Position numbers and translations under genes: made by a program. The notes under the pieces are model-generated. The model was not told the origin of the DNA and searched no databases. It was given only the letters and a program-made list of their open reading frames with translations. A stretch of DNA of 12,502 nucleotides from Candidatus Cloacimonadota bacterium (lineage in GTDB: Bacteria; Cloacimonadota; Cloacimonadia; Cloacimonadales; Cloacimonadaceae). The DNA lies in assembly GCA_028681035.1 (NCBI GenBank), contig JAQUJJ010000109.1:1-12502 (forward strand), given 5' to 3'. The stretch's first letter is position 1, and each line of letters opens with the position of its first letter. Shown in pieces: positions 1-6,251 of this stretch.

Positions 1-175
1 GACTTTGCATCATGGCACCGGCATGGAAACCGAGCTTTGAATCGAAATCATCCATGTTATCCTCTCCGGTAAACGAAGCGATATTCAGACCGCCCCGAAC
101 CCCGAATACGGGCTGGGCAAAGAGCATGCCTACACTCAAACTGAGCATAATGACTAGTAATATGATTTGTTTCAT
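1..175 (-). CDS. Outer-membrane beta-barrel protein, N-terminus only (runs off the window)
   Basis: The reverse strand opens at ATG 173-175 with a typical Sec signal peptide: M-K-Q, then a hydrophobic stretch to residue 20, ending MLFA before QP, which suggests signal peptidase I cleavage between A20 and Q21. The mature protein starts with PVFGVRGGLNIASFTG, an amphipathic beta-strand rich in Gly and aromatics as in PorT/OmpA-like beta-barrels of the FCB group. About 58 codons are present and the rest lies left of position 1. A ribosome binding site AAGAAGG (184-190 on the top strand as CCTTCTT) sits 8 nt upstream of the ATG and supports the start. It is transcribed away from the defence operon and is probably ordinary host sequence. 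The exact family cannot be settled from this fragment; a porin-like or adhesin-like barrel is equally possible. Confidence 0.7.
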   Translation of the reverse strand, partial: MKQIILLVIMLSLSVGMLFAQPVFGVRGGLNIASFTGEDNMDDFDSKLGFHAGAMMQS

Positions 176-646
176 ATATTATACCTTCTTTTTTCTACAG
201 ACACTGTCAATGAAAGCCCCACCTATAGCAAAAAGCCTGTAATAAAGCACGAGGCAAGCACCCAAACGCTTACTCCATCATAACGATCAAAAAGACTTTA
301 ACTATAAGATACACCATCCTGCCAAATATGCCAAGATTATTCATCCTCAGAATGGCTGAATAGTCTTCTCCCTGAGGTTTAATGTTGATCTGCGCAGGGC
401 AATACCTTTCTTATTTGTCCGACGCTCGTTTGGGGAGAATTGTCTGCATGGCTCAGATGGCAGATTGTTTGGCAGGACCAAGATCGGGATGAGGCAGGCC
501 CGGCCTGGCATATTCGCCTCACCAGGGTTATTTAGCGGAGCTTTGAAGCTCTGGCCACGCCCTATTCCTGGACTCGCATTTGATTCGCCTTCGTCTCGAG
601 ATGACTCGAAGCTCTGAGTCAGCTCGAGTCCAAAGCATCTTGAAGG
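176..646. other. Intergenic region with no confident gene
   Basis: I see no RNA gene or recognisable protein domain here. A 100-codon frame is open on the minus strand (347-649), but its translation is basic, rich in Pro/Arg/Ser and has no ribosome binding site at its ATG, so I do not call it a gene. An inverted repeat GACTCGA / TCGAGTC (603-609 and 624-630, 14-nt loop) lies near its right end and could form a hairpin. It has no adjacent T-run, so it is not an intrinsic terminator. Confidence 0.6.
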
Positions 647-722
647 CAAATTGAGGGCAGGAGGGGCAGGTATGCGTGGCGTGATCTATGGTCGATTTTG
701 GGTTTATCAATGTTTCGGTCAT
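528..722 (-). CDS. Possible small protein, 64 aa, in the duplicated block (uncertain)
   Basis: The frame starts at ATG 720-722 with a near-ideal ribosome binding site AAGGAG (728-733) five bases upstream. The protein begins MTETLINPKSTIDHATHTCP and contains a CPSC motif at about residues 19-22, followed by a basic, Arg-rich tail of low credibility. The partial second copy of the block preserves this frame through the CxxC and changes His-18 to Asp and Ser to Phe inside the CxxC. The two copies are only about 7% different, so selection on the protein cannot be judged. I recognise no family. It may be a decayed small gene or a chance frame in a repeat. Confidence 0.25.
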   Translation of the reverse strand: MTETLINPKSTIDHATHTCPSCPQFAFKMLWTRADSELRVISRRRRIKCESRNRAWPELQSSAK

Positions 723-807
723 GCTTTCTCCTTGTGCTCGCTTTGGTTATTTTGTTATGAAGCAAGGAAAGCACTACCCTGTATGCTGACAAATACGGAT
801 GAATAAG
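647..807. repeat. Intact copy of a duplicated intergenic block
   Basis: This block has two parts that each recur to the right. Its left 59 nt (647-705) match 911-969 with only 4 differences. Its right part (about 694-807) matches 1162-1275 with scattered substitutions and small indels, including the run from GGTTTATCAATG through the ribosome-binding-site-like CTCCTT to AAATACGGATG. Here the two parts are joined; in the second copy they are separated by about 190 nt. Read on the minus strand, the right part supplies an AAGGAG ribosome binding site and the start codons MTETLINP. It may be a dispersed intergenic repeat family or a duplicated leader region of a small gene. Confidence 0.75.
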
Positions 808-875
808 ATTGTATCAATCCTCAAGAACAAATGTTGTCGAGCACATTAAGCATATTTATGAAGAGGGAGAATCAA

Positions 876-980
876 ATGAAAGTTCAACCTGTCGGAAATT
901 CCGACAAGTTCAAATTGAGGGCAAAAGGGGCAGGTATCTGTGGCGTGATCTATGGTCGATTTTGGGTTTGGGGTTATTAG
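876..980 (+). CDS. Possible 34-aa peptide frame across the second repeat copy (uncertain)
   Basis: An ATG at 876 is preceded six bases upstream by GGGAG (865-869), a good ribosome binding site. The peptide begins MKVQPVGNSDKFKLRAKGAG and stops at 978-980, just inside the stretch that interrupts the repeat. The 17-nt palindrome at 890-906 lies within its first codons, so a regulatory role of the palindrome on this frame is conceivable. The opposite strand of the same block also offers a small frame, so at most one of them is likely to be real. No family is recognised. Confidence 0.2.
   Translation: MKVQPVGNSDKFKLRAKGAGICGVIYGRFWVWGY
890..906. promoter_or_regulatory. 17-nt palindrome TGTCGGAAATTCCGACA
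   Basis: This is a perfect inverted repeat of eight bases on each side of a single A. It lies immediately left of the second repeat copy and is flanked on both sides by AGTTCAA-like sequence (AGTTCAA at 881-887 and at 907-913 with an overlap of style). It could be an operator for a dimeric regulator, a small hairpin, or the core of a short palindromic repeat. Nothing in the window shows which, and no second copy was found here. Confidence 0.5.
911..969. repeat. Second repeat copy, left half
   Basis: These 59 nt match 647-705 with four substitutions. The homology ends exactly at GATTTTGGGTTT (958-969). The sequence that follows in the intact copy (ATCAATG...) reappears only at 1173, after another GATTTGGGTTT (1162-1172). 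The second copy therefore looks split by about 190 nt of unrelated sequence bordered by the short direct repeat TTTGGGTTT. Confidence 0.75.
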
Positions 981-987
981 TCACCAG

Positions 988-1014
988 AAAAAGCCCCCAG
1001 CCAGAGCCGGGGGC
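988..1014 (-). terminator. Rho-independent terminator, minus strand
   Basis: On the minus strand GCCCCC (1014-1009) pairs with GGGGGC (998-993) around a 10-nt loop, followed directly by TTTTT (992-988). It lies in the insertion that splits the second repeat copy, and downstream of the 36-aa frame at 1079-1189. It would end any transcript reading leftward from the repeat's leader, and so implies that a minus-strand transcript exists or once existed here. Confidence 0.7.
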
Positions 1015-1078
1015 AGATTGCTCTTGTAGATCCGTAAACCCGCGCCACAGGCGCATCCGGACCTTAGTATTGATTATG

Positions 1079-1189
1079 TTACCGTTGAATACCACGCGGG
1101 AGCATGCCTGCACGGGGTAAGGCTTCAATCGTAGGCCTTCGTGCCTGACAAGCTGGGATTTGATTTGGGTTTATCAATGTATCGGTCAT
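1079..1189 (-). CDS. Possible 36-aa peptide ahead of a terminator (uncertain)
   Basis: The frame starts at ATG 1187-1189 with the ribosome binding site AAGGAG (1195-1200) five bases upstream, and begins MTDTLINPNQIPACQ. The first eight residues and the leader are shared with the frame starting at 722, with one Glu-to-Asp change. After that the proteins diverge because of the sequence inserted between the repeat halves. It stops at 1079-1081, 65 nt before a convincing minus-strand terminator. Leader, short frame and terminator make a plausible mini transcription unit; it may equally be the truncated remains of a longer gene. No family is recognised. Confidence 0.3.
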   Translation of the reverse strand: MTDTLINPNQIPACQARRPTIEALPRAGMLPRGIQR

Positions 1190-1275
1190 GCTTTCTCCTT
1201 GTGCTCGCTTTTGATATTTTGATATGGAGCAAGGAAAGAACTGCCCTGTATGCTGGCAAATACGGATGTATAAGG
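1162..1275. repeat. Second repeat copy, right half
   Basis: This is homologous to about 694-807, including the minus-strand start codon and ribosome binding site (1187-1200) and the conserved tract CCCTGTATGCTG.CAAATACGGATG. It ends only about 15 nt before the candidate promoter of the restriction operon, so the operon begins at the edge of the duplication. Confidence 0.75.
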
Positions 1276-1287
1276 ATGCGACAGATT

Positions 1288-1321
1288 TTGAGGTTGACAG
1301 AATTGAACCTTATATAATTCT
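1288..1321 (+). promoter_or_regulatory. Candidate promoter and dyad upstream of the restriction operon
   Basis: TTGAGG (1288-1293) and TATATA (1311-1316) are spaced by 17 nt and make a sigma-70-like pair 60-70 nt upstream of hsdR. An even better -35 hexamer, TTGACA (1294-1299), and a TATAAT (1313-1318) are also present but only 13 nt apart, so they cannot pair with each other in the usual way. An imperfectly centred dyad AGAATT / AATTCT (1299-1304 and 1316-1321) straddles the -10 region and could bind a repressor. FCB bacteria often use a different promoter consensus, so this is tentative. Confidence 0.4.
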
Positions 1322-1383
1322 ATGAATCTCGTAGTGATGGCGTTGGGTAGAGATAAAATCCATCTGCCAGATAAAAGAATGTT

Positions 1384-3924
1384 ATGGGGCGAAAGATGAA
1401 TAAAGAGGCAAGTGCCAGGATAAAGATTAATGACCTGCTTAAAGAATCAGGCTGGAGGTTCTTTGATGAAAAAGGCAATAAAGCCAATATCATCCTGGAG
1501 AACCAGACTAAGCTCACTCAAAAGCAGATAGATGAGTATGGCAACGACTTCGAAACAACCTCCAAAGGCTTCATCGATTTCCTGCTTCTTGACGAGCATT
1601 CACATCCCCTCATTGTGTTGGAAGCCAAGAGAGAAAAGCACAATCCCCTCGTAGGCAAAGAGCAAGCCCGTGCCTATGCCCGGTCCCAAAACTGCAGGTT
1701 TATCCTCTTATCCAATGGCAATCTCCACTATTTTTGGGATACTCAGCAGGGTAACCCATACATCATCACCAGATTCCCCTCTCCCGAATCCATGAAGGGC
1801 TACGAGCATTACAATCCAGATCCAGATGCCCTGATCAACGAAATTATCACTTCCGGCTACATCGCCATTACTCAAAAGCATGATTACAGCATAAATCCCG
1901 ATTTTCAAAATGAAGACACTCGCAGCGAATACTTGAAGAAAAACAATCTCAGTATCCTGCGTCCATATCAGGTGAAAGCCATCGAATCTATTCAGGAATC
2001 CATCCGCAATGGCAACAACCGCTTCCTCTTTGAAATGGCTACCGGAACCGGTAAAACCCTCATCTCCGCTGCCGTGATGAAGCTATTTCTCAAGACCGGA
2101 AATGCCCACCGCATTTTGTTTTTGGTGGATCGTCTGGAATTGGAAGATCAAGCGCAGCGCAATATGGTGAAGTATCTCAAAAACGACTTCACTTCGCTGA
2201 TCTACAAAGAAAATAAGGGTGATTGGCGCAAGGCAGATATCGTGATCTCCACGGTTCAATCTCTGCTTTCTGGCGATAAATATAGAACACTGTTTAGCCC
2301 CACAGATTTTGACCTTGTAATTTCAGATGAATCGCATCGCTCCATCGGAGGCAATGCCAGAGCCGTCTTTGAATACTTTGTGGGCTACAAACTGGGCCTA
2401 ACCGCCACTCCCAAAGATTACATCAAAAACGCTGTCCCGGATGGCAATAGCCCCAGAGATTATGAACGCAGATTACTCATGGATACCTACGAAACATTTG
2501 GCTGTAAAAGCGGCAACCCCACCTTCCGCTATTCTCTGGTGGATGGCGTGAAAGATGGATACCTGGTAAGCCCCACCGTGATCGATGCCCGCTCACAGGT
2601 TACCACTCAGCTGCTCTCTGATGAAGGCTACGCCTATGTGGACACATCACAACCTGGGGATGATAACATCACCTACTTTGAAGAAAAGCACTTTGAAAAA
2701 CGTTTCTTTTCTCAGAATACCAATATCACTCTCTGCCGGGCTTTTATGGAAAACGCTATCTGCGATCCCATCAGCGGTGAGATTGGTAAATCCATAATCT
2801 TTTGCGTAAGCCAAAAACACGCTACCAAGGTCACCCAAATTCTCAATGTACTTGCCGACACGATGTTCCCAGGTAAGTATAAGTCAGATTTTGCCATGCA
2901 GGTCACTTCCATCATCCCAACAGCCCAACAGATGAGCATTAATTTTGCCAACAATAACCTCTCCGGCAGAGAAAACTTCCTCTCCGATTACCGGACTTCC
3001 AAAACCCGGATTTGCGTGACAGTGGGAATGATGACCACCGGTTACGACTGCACCGATATTTTGAATATCGCCCTGATGCGCCCCATTTTCTCGCCCTCGG
3101 AATTTATCCAGATCAAAGGCAGAGGCACCCGCAGGCACGACTTTGCAGAGCTTTACCTCGACCCGGCTGCCAAAGAAATCCACAAAGATAAGATCAAAAC
3201 TGGTTTCATCCTTTTCGATTTCTTTGCCGTCTGCGAGTATTTTGAAGAGAAGTTCGATTACGACCAAGTGCTGAATCTTCCTGCCGTGAGTGGACCCACC
3301 CAGCCCCCAGGTCCCGGAGGAGACCCTTCACAACCCTCAGCCAATGAAGCAGAAATTCACAGTCCCGATCCCCTTACTATGCTGGATCGCAAAGTTATTG
3401 GTGCCGATGGCATGAAGATAGACCGGATGTTCTTCCAGAAGTTTGAAGAGAAGATCAAACAAGATCCCCTTATCAAGCAAGGTGTGGATGAGGGCAAATG
3501 GGACTTTGTGCTGGATTATATCAACCAAAACATGATAGATAAACCTGAAGAGCACTTTACCCTGGAAAAGCTACGTCATTCCATCCAACTGGATCGCAGG
3601 CTCACGCTTAGAGAGATTGTCGAAAAAGCATTTGGCTTGATTCCGGGCTTCAAAAGCAAGGATGAACTGCTCAATAGCGAATTTGAGCGCTTTATTTCCA
3701 TACACAAACCCAGTTCCACCGAAAACATCCCCGCCTTAAAGTACTATTTCAAGGCTTATGTAACCGATAACAGACTTAGAGACATTATAGACCGTAAAAA
3801 CTATGCCGAGCTGAACACCTATCCCCGTTTTGGTATGAAGGACTTTAGATCGGTAAAAGATAACTGGAAAATAGCCATCCCGGAATACATCAAGGACTAC
3901 GTAGTCCTGAATAAATTCATGTAG
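1384..3924 (+). CDS. hsdR: Type I restriction endonuclease subunit R (HsdR)
   Basis: This is the restriction and translocation subunit of a type I restriction-modification enzyme, 846 aa. The N-terminal PD-(D/E)XK nuclease has D65, then E80-A-K82, and the type I QxxxY motif at Q94-Y98. A superfamily 2 helicase motor follows: LRPYQ near 192-196, Walker A MATGTGKT (218-225), DESH box (315-318), GLTATP (338-343), motif V around 544-558 and motif VI QIKGRGTRR (576-584). A Pro/Gly-rich linker at about 643-655 leads to a helical C-terminal region of the kind that contacts the methyltransferase. All key residues are intact. Start: ATG 1384 gives the longest frame, but the in-frame ATG at 1396 (protein starting MNKEASARIKIN) fits the family's usual N-terminus at least as well; neither has a strong ribosome binding site. 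First gene of the operon. Codon use is rich in C/G endings, unlike the downstream genes. Confidence 0.95.
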   Translation: MGRKMNKEASARIKINDLLKESGWRFFDEKGNKANIILENQTKLTQKQIDEYGNDFETTSKGFIDFLLLDEHSHPLIVLEAKREKHNPLVGKEQARAYARSQNCRFILLSNGNLHYFWDTQQGNPYIITRFPSPESMKGYEHYNPDPDALINEIITSGYIAITQKHDYSINPDFQNEDTRSEYLKKNNLSILRPYQVKAIESIQESIRNGNNRFLFEMATGTGKTLISAAVMKLFLKTGNAHRILFLVDRLELEDQAQRNMVKYLKNDFTSLIYKENKGDWRKADIVISTVQSLLSGDKYRTLFSPTDFDLVISDESHRSIGGNARAVFEYFVGYKLGLTATPKDYIKNAVPDGNSPRDYERRLLMDTYETFGCKSGNPTFRYSLVDGVKDGYLVSPTVIDARSQVTTQLLSDEGYAYVDTSQPGDDNITYFEEKHFEKRFFSQNTNITLCRAFMENAICDPISGEIGKSIIFCVSQKHATKVTQILNVLADTMFPGKYKSDFAMQVTSIIPTAQQMSINFANNNLSGRENFLSDYRTSKTRICVTVGMMTTGYDCTDILNIALMRPIFSPSEFIQIKGRGTRRHDFAELYLDPAAKEIHKDKIKTGFILFDFFAVCEYFEEKFDYDQVLNLPAVSGPTQPPGPGGDPSQPSANEAEIHSPDPLTMLDRKVIGADGMKIDRMFFQKFEEKIKQDPLIKQGVDEGKWDFVLDYINQNMIDKPEEHFTLEKLRHSIQLDRRLTLREIVEKAFGLIPGFKSKDELLNSEFERFISIHKPSSTENIPALKYYFKAYVTDNRLRDIIDRKNYAELNTYPRFGMKDFRSVKDNWKIAIPEYIKDYVVLNKFM

Positions 3925-3927
3925 GAG
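3923..3927 (+). promoter_or_regulatory. Ribosome binding site AGGAG overlapping the hsdR stop codon
   Basis: AGGAG overlaps the TAG stop of hsdR (3922-3924) and lies six bases before the TTG at 3934. It is what decides the non-ATG start of the next gene. It also suggests that translation of the methyltransferase is coupled to termination on hsdR. Confidence 0.75.
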
Positions 3928-3933
3928 TAACAC

Positions 3934-5931
3934 TTGTTAGACACCATCACCAAACGTAAGATAGACGCTGCCAGAGACATTCTGGTGGGCAAAGTGCCAG
4001 TTCCCAGCTCTCAAGTAGAGCAAATCACCATCGCCCTGATCTACAAATTTATGTACGATATGGATAATGAATCCATCGAATTGGGCGGGAATCCCAAATA
4101 CTTTGCCGGAGACTTTGCCCCCTACGCCTGGAACAAGCTTTTTGATCCCAAACTGAGCGGGGAAGGCAGAATCATGCTCTATCAGGACGCGCTTGCCAAG
4201 ATACCCAATAATGCCTCGATACCAGGTTTATTCAGGGATATCTTCAAGAACGCCTTTCTGCCCTATCGGGACCCCGAAACCCTGAAGCTCTTCCTGAAGT
4301 GCATCGATGAATTTACCTATGACCACAGCGAAACGCTGGGTGATGCCTTTGAATATTTGCTGGCAGTGCTTGGTTCCCAGGGTGATGCGGGACAATTCAG
4401 AACTCCCCGCCATATTATCGAATTTATGGTGGAACTCATCGACCCCCAAAAGGAAGACAGCATCCTCGATCCAGCCTGTGGAACCGCAGGCTTCCTAATC
4501 TCTGCCTATAAGCACATCCTCAAGACCAATAGCAGCAATTACGATAAACACAATGACCCACACACTTTTGAGGCTCAGAATATCCCCATCGAAGAACTGG
4601 TGATCAATGGCAAAAAATACTCCGGAGACCTCCTCACTCCAGATCAAAGGGCATTCACACATAAAAACATCAAGGGCTACGACATTGCCTTTGAGATGGT
4701 GCGCCTCTCCCTGGTGAATATGTATCTGCATGGCTTCAATACACCGCAAATCTACGAATACGACACCCTCACCAGCACCGAACGCTGGAATGAATATGCC
4801 AATGTAATACTGGCAAATCCCCCTTTTATGACCCCCAAGGGTGGTATTCGCCCCCATCAACGTTTTAGTATCCAAGCCAAACGTAGTGAAGTGCTCTTTG
4901 TGGACTATATGCTGGAACATCTTACCACCAATGGCAGAGCCGGAATCATCGTCCCCGAAGGCATCATCTTCCAAAGTGCCAATGCTTACAAGCAACTGCG
5001 AAAGCTTTTGGTGGAAGAGAACTACCTGGTAGGTGTTATCTCTTTGCCTGGCGGTGTTTTCAATCCCTATTCCGGGGTGAAGACCTCCATTCTCTGGATA
5101 GATAAAGCCCTGGCAAAAAAGACCGATAAGATCATCTTTATCAAGGTGAACAGCGATGGCTTTGATCTGGGCGCACAACGTAGACCTATTGATGCCAACG
5201 ATTTGCCTGTTGCCTTTGCAAATGCGATGGCATACAAAGAATCCATCCTCAGCCAACAAGATTATGCTGTTCCAGATAAAGATGTGATTCTCGTTGAGAA
5301 AGATAAGTTGGCGGAGAGCGGGGACTTTAGCTTGACTGCAGATAGGTATGTGGAAGTAAAGTATAATACAACGTTCAATATGGTTCCTGTAGGCACATTC
5401 TACAAGAAGACAATGACCATTGATCCAAGAAAGACCCCCCATGATTTGTTCGAATTATGGAGTATTCCAGCCTACGATTCAGGTCAACCTGATGTAATTA
5501 AAGGACAAGAAATCGGTTCTCAAAAGAAATTGGTTGAGCCCGATAATATCCTTATATCAAGGATAGTTCCCCACATCAGAAGATGCTGTGTTGTCACAAG
5601 AAATTTATCAGGATTAAAACAAATTGCTTCAACAGAATGGATCGTGTTATCAAGCAAAGATGTGCTGCCACACTACATAATGTCTATTCTTTTATCTGAC
5701 TCTTTTCATGAACAATTCATGCGCACAATTACAGGTGTAGGTGGCTCTTTGTCAAGAGCAAGTATAAATGGAGTTGCCGAGATAAAGATACCAATTCCAC
5801 CCCTGTCTGTCCAAAAAGAGATAGTGGCAGAGCTGGATTCTTATCGAAGAGACATTAATAAAGCAAAAGAGTTTATCGTAGAGAGCAATCAAAAGATCAA
5901 AGACAGGATTGAAAAACTATGGAAATCTTAA
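3934..5931 (+). CDS. hsdM: HsdM-HsdS fusion: type I N6-adenine methyltransferase with a single-TRD specificity domain
   Basis: This 665-aa protein combines modification and DNA recognition. Residues about 1-130 are the HsdM N-terminal helical domain. The methyltransferase core has the lead-in FRTPRHIIEFMVELI (155-169), SAM-binding motif I DPACGTAGF (179-187) and catalytic motif IV NPPF (295-298). From about residue 480 the sequence becomes a type I specificity half-subunit: one target-recognition domain, ending in the typical IKIPIPPLSVQKEIVAELD (617-635), and a terminal helix (636-665) that would be the coiled-coil spacer. A full HsdS has two TRDs and two spacers; here there is one, on the methyltransferase chain. 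No separate hsdS gene occurs in the window. Start is TTG, backed by AGGAG six bases upstream. The last 13 nt overlap the next gene. The TRD part is AT-richer than the methyltransferase part, as expected of an exchanged domain. Confidence 0.9.
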   Translation: MLDTITKRKIDAARDILVGKVPVPSSQVEQITIALIYKFMYDMDNESIELGGNPKYFAGDFAPYAWNKLFDPKLSGEGRIMLYQDALAKIPNNASIPGLFRDIFKNAFLPYRDPETLKLFLKCIDEFTYDHSETLGDAFEYLLAVLGSQGDAGQFRTPRHIIEFMVELIDPQKEDSILDPACGTAGFLISAYKHILKTNSSNYDKHNDPHTFEAQNIPIEELVINGKKYSGDLLTPDQRAFTHKNIKGYDIAFEMVRLSLVNMYLHGFNTPQIYEYDTLTSTERWNEYANVILANPPFMTPKGGIRPHQRFSIQAKRSEVLFVDYMLEHLTTNGRAGIIVPEGIIFQSANAYKQLRKLLVEENYLVGVISLPGGVFNPYSGVKTSILWIDKALAKKTDKIIFIKVNSDGFDLGAQRRPIDANDLPVAFANAMAYKESILSQQDYAVPDKDVILVEKDKLAESGDFSLTADRYVEVKYNTTFNMVPVGTFYKKTMTIDPRKTPHDLFELWSIPAYDSGQPDVIKGQEIGSQKKLVEPDNILISRIVPHIRRCCVVTRNLSGLKQIASTEWIVLSSKDVLPHYIMSILLSDSFHEQFMRTITGVGGSLSRASINGVAEIKIPIPPLSVQKEIVAELDSYRRDINKAKEFIVESNQKIKDRIEKLWKS

Positions 5932-6242
5932 GTATATACATCAGCCAAAAAAATGGGTCAATAATAGATTTGTATCCCTGTGAATATAATCAAGTGGATT
6001 TTGATCTAAGCATTTACCAAAACTTTTTAACCTGGGCGATATCTAATGCCGATGCATCCGGGAAAATAGCCTTGGAAATGAGCGCATACGACACGATAAT
6101 GGAATTGACCGAGTGGGATGATATTCCCTGTCCCTTAGCTCTGGTTATTAACTATATGTCAGGACAGGATAGTTTTTCAATATCTGTTCCTTATGACAGA
6201 AAGTCCAGCATAGCCTATCTATCGACTAACAAACTTGTTTGA
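5919..6242 (+). CDS. Small acidic protein of unknown function, 107 aa
   Basis: I do not recognise a family. The ATG (5919-5921) lies inside the end of the HsdM-S frame (13-nt overlap), with AGGA ten bases upstream, which argues for a real, translationally coupled gene. The protein is compact and acidic: 14 Asp/Glu against 5 Lys/Arg, so a net charge near -9. It has alternating hydrophobic stretches (MEILSIYIS, IALEMSAYDTIMEL, LALVINYM) that suggest a mixed alpha/beta fold, two cysteines (C21, C71), no signal peptide and no membrane segment. Its place between the specificity domain and a nuclease suggests a regulator, adaptor or immunity-type partner. Acidic DNA-mimic proteins that inhibit restriction enzymes are known, but the resemblance is only in charge and I treat it as speculation. 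Confidence 0.75.
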   Translation: MEILSIYISQKNGSIIDLYPCEYNQVDFDLSIYQNFLTWAISNADASGKIALEMSAYDTIMELTEWDDIPCPLALVINYMSGQDSFSISVPYDRKSSIAYLSTNKLV

Positions 6243-6247
6243 GAGGG
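6242..6247 (+). promoter_or_regulatory. Ribosome binding site AGAGGG overlapping the upstream stop codon
   Basis: AGAGGG begins at the last base of the TGA stop (6240-6242) of the small acidic gene and precedes ATG 6252 by four bases. This is the same stop/RBS overlap as at the hsdR-hsdMS junction, and supports coupled translation and a single transcript. Confidence 0.6.
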
Positions 6248-6251
6248 TACA

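Noticed and set aside
176..212. TTGACA and TATAAT upstream of the beta-barrel gene as a promoter
   Set aside because: The hexamers are 21 nt apart, and the TATAAT lies between the ribosome binding site and the start codon, so transcription would start inside the gene.
12..242. 76-codon plus-strand frame at the left edge
   Set aside because: It is antisense to the signal-peptide beta-barrel gene, which has a good ribosome binding site and a clear export signal.
809..1120. 103-codon plus-strand frame across the repeat area
   Set aside because: It runs through the second repeat half and straight through the minus-strand terminator, has no ribosome binding site, and is low-complexity and basic.
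2884..3267. 127-codon minus-strand frame inside hsdR
   Set aside because: It is antisense to the conserved helicase motifs V and VI, with no start signals; a shadow of hsdR.
4495..5442. 315-codon open frame on the minus strand
   Set aside because: It lies fully antisense to the intact HsdM-S methyltransferase domain, has no ribosome binding site or recognisable motif, and is explained by the codon bias of the real gene.
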